Below, one piece after another: positions 59,201 through 64,000 of a DNA stretch of 64,000 nucleotides. Each line of letters starts with the position of its first letter. Within the stretch, counting starts at the first letter, position 1. Under the pieces are notes generated by a model. That model was given only the letters and a program-made list of their open reading frames with translations. It ran no database searches and was not told where the DNA came from. This DNA is from Neurospora tetraspora (Eukaryota; Ascomycota; Sordariomycetes; Sordariales; Sordariaceae): contig NW_026944383.1 in NCBI RefSeq assembly GCF_033439725.1, positions 1,736,001-1,800,000 of the forward strand, in the 5' to 3' direction. Position numbers and translations under genes: made by a program.

Positions 59201-60169
59201 TTTCTAAAAGGAATTTTTCTATATTTTCCTAAAGAGGTTTCGGGGCTACGGAGGCTTCGGGTTCGGTATTATTAACCGTCATTATCGTCGTTAGTATTCC
59301 GGCCGCGGGATTTCCGGGCACGTATCGGCTCGCCGCTAGACCGCCGCCATCGTTCCCGACCGCTACGATACCCGCGTCTTCAATACGTAATTAATGCGAC
59401 ATCGTAGATAGGGGTAATCGGACGTTCTAAATACAATTCTAATATTAAAATTGGTTTTGCTATCGTCGTCGACTAAGAACCCGCATTTTAACGTTTCGCG
59501 AGCTTTATAGTTTGCAACTATTTATAAAGTAATAAAATTAGAATTCGGGCGACTTAATAATAATAAATATATTAACCTATCTACTAATTTTAATATTATT
59601 AATTATACTTATATAATATATAAAAATAAGTTTAATATACGGCGCTATAAATAATTAAACATTAATAATTTTAATATACCCGATTTATAATATAACAATT
59701 TATTCAAATTATTTTCGAATATATTTAAGTAATTTAATAATAAGGAAGTATAGCTAGAGAAGGGAGGAAATCGGGAATATTTCGGTCTCTTTAATTACTA
59801 CGAAAACGACGATCCGGTTATTATTAATAACGTTCGAAATTCTAGGGACGAAAGTGACGGTAAGTTAATTTAAAGGATAATTATATTAAACCCTATCCGA
59901 ACTAATTTATAAAAATAATTTACTAAATTATAGTAACTTACAGTATAAAATTTACATACGGCTCCGCTACTAGTATTTATAAACCTCCGACGTTTAAATA
60001 GCTTTCGCTCTAATTAAAATTAATAAACGAGTTCGAATATTAATATTCAATATAATACTTTCTACCTGTACCTACGCGCTAGTCGACTTCTCTCTACGTA
60101 CTAATTGGGTCGTTACTTTATATATTACTCACGTCCGAATTAGCAGGTCTAATAAATTGTATAACCTAT

Positions 60170-60177
60170 TTAAAATT
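60170..60177. repeat. 8-bp target site duplication of the MITE, left (TTAAAATT)
   Basis: Identical to 60589-60596 and directly adjacent to the GAGAA terminus. The word is AT-rich in AT-rich surroundings, so chance identity is less negligible than for the hAT duplication. Confidence 0.7.
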
Positions 60178-60588
60178 GAGAATGTCTTCGCACCGCCATC
60201 AATGTCTCCAGACACTGCTATCTAAAATCACATTAAGTATAACTTAGCCAACTCTAAGGCTACGGAGACAAAAGTAGTACCAAAAAATCCGTATAATTTT
60301 GTTTCATATTATCACACCAATGCCGCCTCCCAAAACTCCTCACAAAGCTAAGTTTTATTAAATAATCCATATTGAAAATTAAGTTGTCTTATTTTCAACG
60401 TTCTGCTAGTTGCGGGTGCTGTGGGCTATATACAACTACGGTATGAGGCTTCCTTAATAGAGTAAAAAGGGACGAAAAATATGAACCCATTTATATGTCA
60501 TAAGACCCCGTTTTCATAGAGTTACTTTAGAAAGTATTTTGGATGGCGGTGTCTGAAGACATTAATGGCGGTGCGAATAGACTTTCTC
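60178..60588. mobile_element. MITE with ~50-bp terminal inverted repeats
   Basis: A 411-bp segment of normal composition embedded in RIP-mutated DNA. Its first ~50 bases (GAGAATGTCTTCGCACCGCC, then ATCAATGTCTCCAGACA) and the reverse complement of its last ~50 (GAGAAAGTCTATTCGCACCG, then CCATTAATGTCTTCAGACA) are near-identical, differing by a 2-nt gap and mostly C/T changes. It is flanked by TTAAAATT on both sides. No coding capacity is visible, so it is non-autonomous. The 8-bp duplication would suit a hAT-type transposase, but the GAGAA end is not typical, and family is left open. Confidence 0.85.
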
Positions 60589-60596
60589 TTAAAATT
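60589..60596. repeat. 8-bp target site duplication of the MITE, right (TTAAAATT)
   Basis: Perfect copy of 60170-60177. Confidence 0.7.
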
Positions 60597-60912
60597 ATAT
60601 TTTACTCTAATTAGAATTATTATATTATATTATAATTTATTATTTACTAATATTAATAAGTAAACGTATTATAATTATTATTAGACTAATCGTCCCTAAA
60701 CTTCGTTCTAATTAAAATCTAATTTATACGGTAGGCAAATTTAAGCCTACTTAAACGTTCGGTATTAAATACTTTAATATTTATATATAATTAGCAACGG
60801 GGGATTTATTTTAAAATCCCCGCTAATACCCAATTTAGTTAGTACGGTTTTTGCCCGCCTACTTCCTATTTCCTTCTCTCCTTCTTCTAATAGCTTCCCT
60901 ACGTATTACACA

Positions 60913-61030
60913 ACTCCGATTAAAATAAAGGATACTTAAAGATATTATTCCAATTAGAATAAAGGATACCTAAAGATATTACTCTGATTAGAACGAATAA
61001 TATCTAAAGATATAATTCTAATAAGAATAT
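60913..61030 (+). repeat. 34-bp tandem repeat (~3.3 copies)
   Basis: Units start at 60913, 60947, 60981 and 61015, exactly 34 bp apart, each with the pattern A-TC--ATTA-AA---A--AT and ending in TAAAGATAT(T/A). Copies differ mainly by C/T and G/A. Related CTAATTAGAA-CGAAG words recur at ~49790, 60700 and 61620-61690. Confidence 0.75.
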
Positions 61031-63309
61031 ATGTCTAACTTTTAAATTAATAAATATACTATTTAAAGGTACTAAAGCGGCGCCTAAGGTTAAGGGTAAA
61101 CTTAAAGGTAAAATTAATATTATAATACTTAACGATAATATAATTAATAATTAGGCCCATCCTACTCCGTATATTACTATAAATAGCCCGGATTTCAGTC
61201 TTCTATAGTATTTACTATATTTTAATTTAAATTAGTACTAATTTATTAATAAATAGAATAATATTTACCCCAAATTCAGTAACGTAATATTAATTATTAA
61301 GTATTACCGCCCCTATACGGGCTATTACAACTTCAATAAAATTTATAATATTATTAAGGGAATTCTGAACTAGCCGGTAAACACTATACATAATATAATC
61401 TAATATAACCTAAAGCCCTTTTTAAAATATTCTAACCTTATATTAAAAAAGGCCCTTAAATAAAAATCACTTAGGCAGACTTTAATTTATAAATAGAACG
61501 TTAGATTTAAATATATTAAAGTTAATATAGCCGGCTTCTTGGATTACAAAACTATTTAAAGCCTATATTAATATTGTAATTACGACTGTAAATTAAATTT
61601 TTAACTCCCTTCCTTCCGCTCTAATTAGAATAAAGTTTATTACTCTAATTAAAACGAAGTCGACTATATAAATAGTATAGGCCAATTCTAATTAGAACGA
61701 AGTAAATTACAAAAATCCCTTAACCTATTTTATATATCCCTTTATTTATAATATAAGTCTACTAATATATTATTACTAATTATTTTTTAATAACCGATTA
61801 ATTCGGTCCATTAACCTATTTTAAGTACCGGTACAACCTGATAAGTTAAAAAAGTATAACGTTCGATTCTATAATTAATTTATAGAAGAGGGGCAATATT
61901 TCCTATAATGATTAATTATAATACGCGTATTATATACGCGCAATATACGATACGGACGTCGTAAATCTCCCATTATATACTGTAGCTATTAAGCATAATG
62001 ATCTAGCCTCTCTAAGGATAAATAACGATAAGGAATTGAATAGCATTATAATTAAAAAAATAATTTATATTAATTTATATATCGCCCTCCGTTGATATTC
62101 TATTTAACCCTACTATAAGGGGCCGTTTAAATATATTAAACGTAAAATATAAGAGGGGCAGCCTATATACAGCGAATACGCTATTAATAATTAAATATAT
62201 ATTTATTAAATATTCTTATATTTTATTACCTATCGTAATAAAAAATAATATTAGGGTCTTCGTAGTCTAGCCTAATAAATAAGGTTATTATTAGCCCCTA
62301 TATTTACCCTTCCGATATAGAGACTTTATTAGCGCCCGACGCGCAATACGAGTATTTATTGTATAATTAATAGAGCTTATAAGAGTTAAAGATAATACGG
62401 ATTATTTATAAATATTATTTACCCGCGGCCGGTAATTATATAATTACTAGACCGGACTTAAAGAAATTTAATCAATTAAATCGTATAATTACCTATATAT
62501 ATATTCGAACCGCCTTTATCATTTTGTAGACGCTATATTACAAAATTGCCTCGAGCTTTAAAATAAATAAAAAAGCAAAAAAAGATATTACTAAGAACAT
62601 TACTAAATTTAATATTTAATTTGGCCTTATATTTCGATATACATACGTTTATTACCTATTTTAATAACTTAAACGAATAATAGTGCCCAACGGTAATAAT
62701 ATTACTATTTACAATTACTACTCTAGTCGCTGGGAAACCAGTTTTAGGGAGAAAAATTCATTATTGTTCTAGGGGTCCGGCACCTTCAAATCGAGTAGGG
62801 TAAAATATTAAGCAGTAATGTTTTTGTATCTTAGGACTATTTCGAATATTATTATATATTAAAACATTTATATTATATATATTACTAATCTACTACCTCT
62901 CTAACAGTTACCCTATTATATATATAATATAGTTTATACAATACCTAAGACTTTTTCTAAAAATATAACCTATTAAGAGCTACTACGCTACCTTTAGAAT
63001 TTTCCTACGTCCATAAACGAATTAATTATTATAACCCTAACGCCGTTACTATTCGCGCTAAATTATTCGATATGTTCTAGTAAGAATTAGATTTAAAATT
63101 ATAATTAGTAAAATTAATCCGAACTTAATCCTTTATCCGTACTAAAATAATAAATAAACGAATTAGGAATATCCTATATCCTTATTATTATATTTAATAA
63201 CTTTAATAAGTTTTTATTAAATATTTTCATATTCTATTCTATTTCTTTATTAGGTTTCTCCTTATTCCCTATCTATTCCTCTATACTTTATCAATATTTA
63301 ATATTCATA

Positions 63310-63700
63310 TTTACTTTATTATATTATTTCTTTACTATATTACCTCTCTTATTATATTTATCCTAAATACGACCTGTAACTACTATTTATTTTTAATTCT
63401 TTTAGCGCTAAATTTTAATTACTAAATCGGTTATAGAATTAAATTATTAATAAATTAAAATTTATAACCTTATAAGCGTATTTTTTAATTAGGCCCTACT
63501 TATTTTATCAATCCCTCGTACTTTCTTTATTATATTACTTCCTACTATATCTCCTCTAAATATAACTTATAGCTACTATTTATTCCTAATTCTTTTAATA
63601 CTAAGCTTTAATCGCTTAATTAGTTATAAATTTAATTTATTAATAAACTAAGACTCATAACCCTATAGGACGTATTTTTTGGTTAAGCCTTAATTATTCA
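63310..63700 (+). repeat. tandem duplication, ~193-bp period (2 copies)
   Basis: The segment starting CTAAATACGAC at 63363 recurs starting CTAAATATAAC at ~63556. Both copies share TACTATTTATT, TAATTCTTTTA and ATTATTAATAAA, and end in GCGTATTTTTT or ACGTATTTTTT. Upstream flanks are also similar. The copies have diverged mostly by C/T and G/A changes, as expected if the duplication itself was a RIP target. Confidence 0.65.
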
Positions 63701-64000
63701 TTAATTATAAACTTCGTATTATAAATAAATTAAATAAAAACAAGTAGTATTATTAATATAATATTACTAATATATTATTTTTCATAAGAAAAGAAAGTAG
63801 CCGGATAGATAATTTAATATTAAAGAGGATATATTAATTATATATTAAATATAATACCCCTAATTTATATATTATATTGGATTTTATTAATTAACCGAGC
63901 TTTCGGAGAATTTAATTATAGAGCGAAAGAACGCTGACGAAAACGCCCAGTATAATAAAGAATCCGGATAGCTACTATAAAAGAAAAAATATAATATAGA

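Larger units (their letters stand above)
49720..64000. repeat. large AT-rich RIP-mutated repeat block
   Basis: From ~49.72 kb to the window end the sequence is dominated by TAAT/ATTA words, with CpA and TpG strongly reduced and TpA inflated, while CpG persists. Stops are so dense that no open frame of appreciable length exists on either strand. This is the signature of repeat-induced point mutation as known in Neurospora, and such blocks are normally H3K9-methylated and DNA-methylated there. Frame-conserved relics of several elements are described separately. The exceptions to the pattern are a 411-bp MITE (60178-60588) and a short patch near 62725-62835. Confidence 0.9.

Noticed and set aside
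46550-64000. mitochondrial insertion or bacterial contaminant as explanation of the AT-rich DNA
   Set aside because: Selective CpA/TpG loss with retained CpG, stop codons at Q/W positions in conserved frames and transposon borders all point to RIP of nuclear repeats.
1-64000. CRISPR array, 5S rRNA gene or telomere repeat
   Set aside because: Looked for regularly spaced repeats, recognisable 5S internal sequence and TTAGGG arrays; none seen, and CRISPR is not expected in a fungus.

Overview
The window is nuclear DNA of a filamentous ascomycete, almost certainly Neurospora or a very close Sordariales relative. Genes are intron-rich (50-210 nt introns with GT..AG ends and CTAAC/CTGAC branch sites), and the right end is dominated by AT-rich, CpA-depleted DNA carrying the C-to-T signature of repeat-induced point mutation (RIP). 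The decisive clue is a recognisable MAT a-1 HMG-box mating-type regulator lying between SLA2 and APN2, the standard frame of a Pezizomycotina mating-type locus.

Layout. 1-9.2 kb: cwc24 (spliceosome RING/CCCH factor, +), a tRNA-Lys(CTT) (-), atg3 (autophagy E2-like enzyme, -) and sla2 (endocytic actin adaptor, +). 9.2-15.8 kb: 6.6 kb with no gene I can support, presumably flanking sequence plus the gene-poor part of the mat a idiomorph. 15.8-17.2 kb: mat a-1 (+). 18.6-25.7 kb: apn2 (-), cox13 (+) and apc5 (-), the usual conserved genes to the right of MAT. 27-41.3 kb: a PA-TM-RING E3 ligase (-), the dual-targeted valyl-tRNA synthetase (un-3/cyt-20, +), ribosomal protein eL37 (+), Elongator subunit ELP6 (-) and an MFS transporter (-). 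43.6-45.3 kb: a mitochondrial thioredoxin-like protein (+) and an L-rhamnose mutarotase-like protein (-), convergent.

From 46.3 kb to the end the character changes. A 2.44-kb hAT DNA transposon (46314-48756), with 8-bp target duplications and TAGGG-type termini, carries a transposase riddled with RIP stops. A roughly 0.9-kb normal-composition island follows. From about 49.7 kb to 64 kb the sequence is a heavily mutated repeat block in which no long ORF survives, but frame-conserved relics remain: a LINE reverse transcriptase on the minus strand, a plus-strand protein that may be DUF6589-like, and another plus-strand relic. A largely unmutated 411-bp MITE with ~50-bp inverted repeats and an 8-bp target duplication sits inside this block, so it is probably a later insertion.

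The coding genes are mostly housekeeping functions (splicing, translation, respiration, cell cycle, endocytosis, autophagy). The sex-determining regulator is embedded among them, and the dispersed heterochromatin-like block closes the window. Exon boundaries were deduced by hand from frame continuity, splice consensus and remembered family motifs. All multi-exon totals close in frame, but no alignment or search was run.
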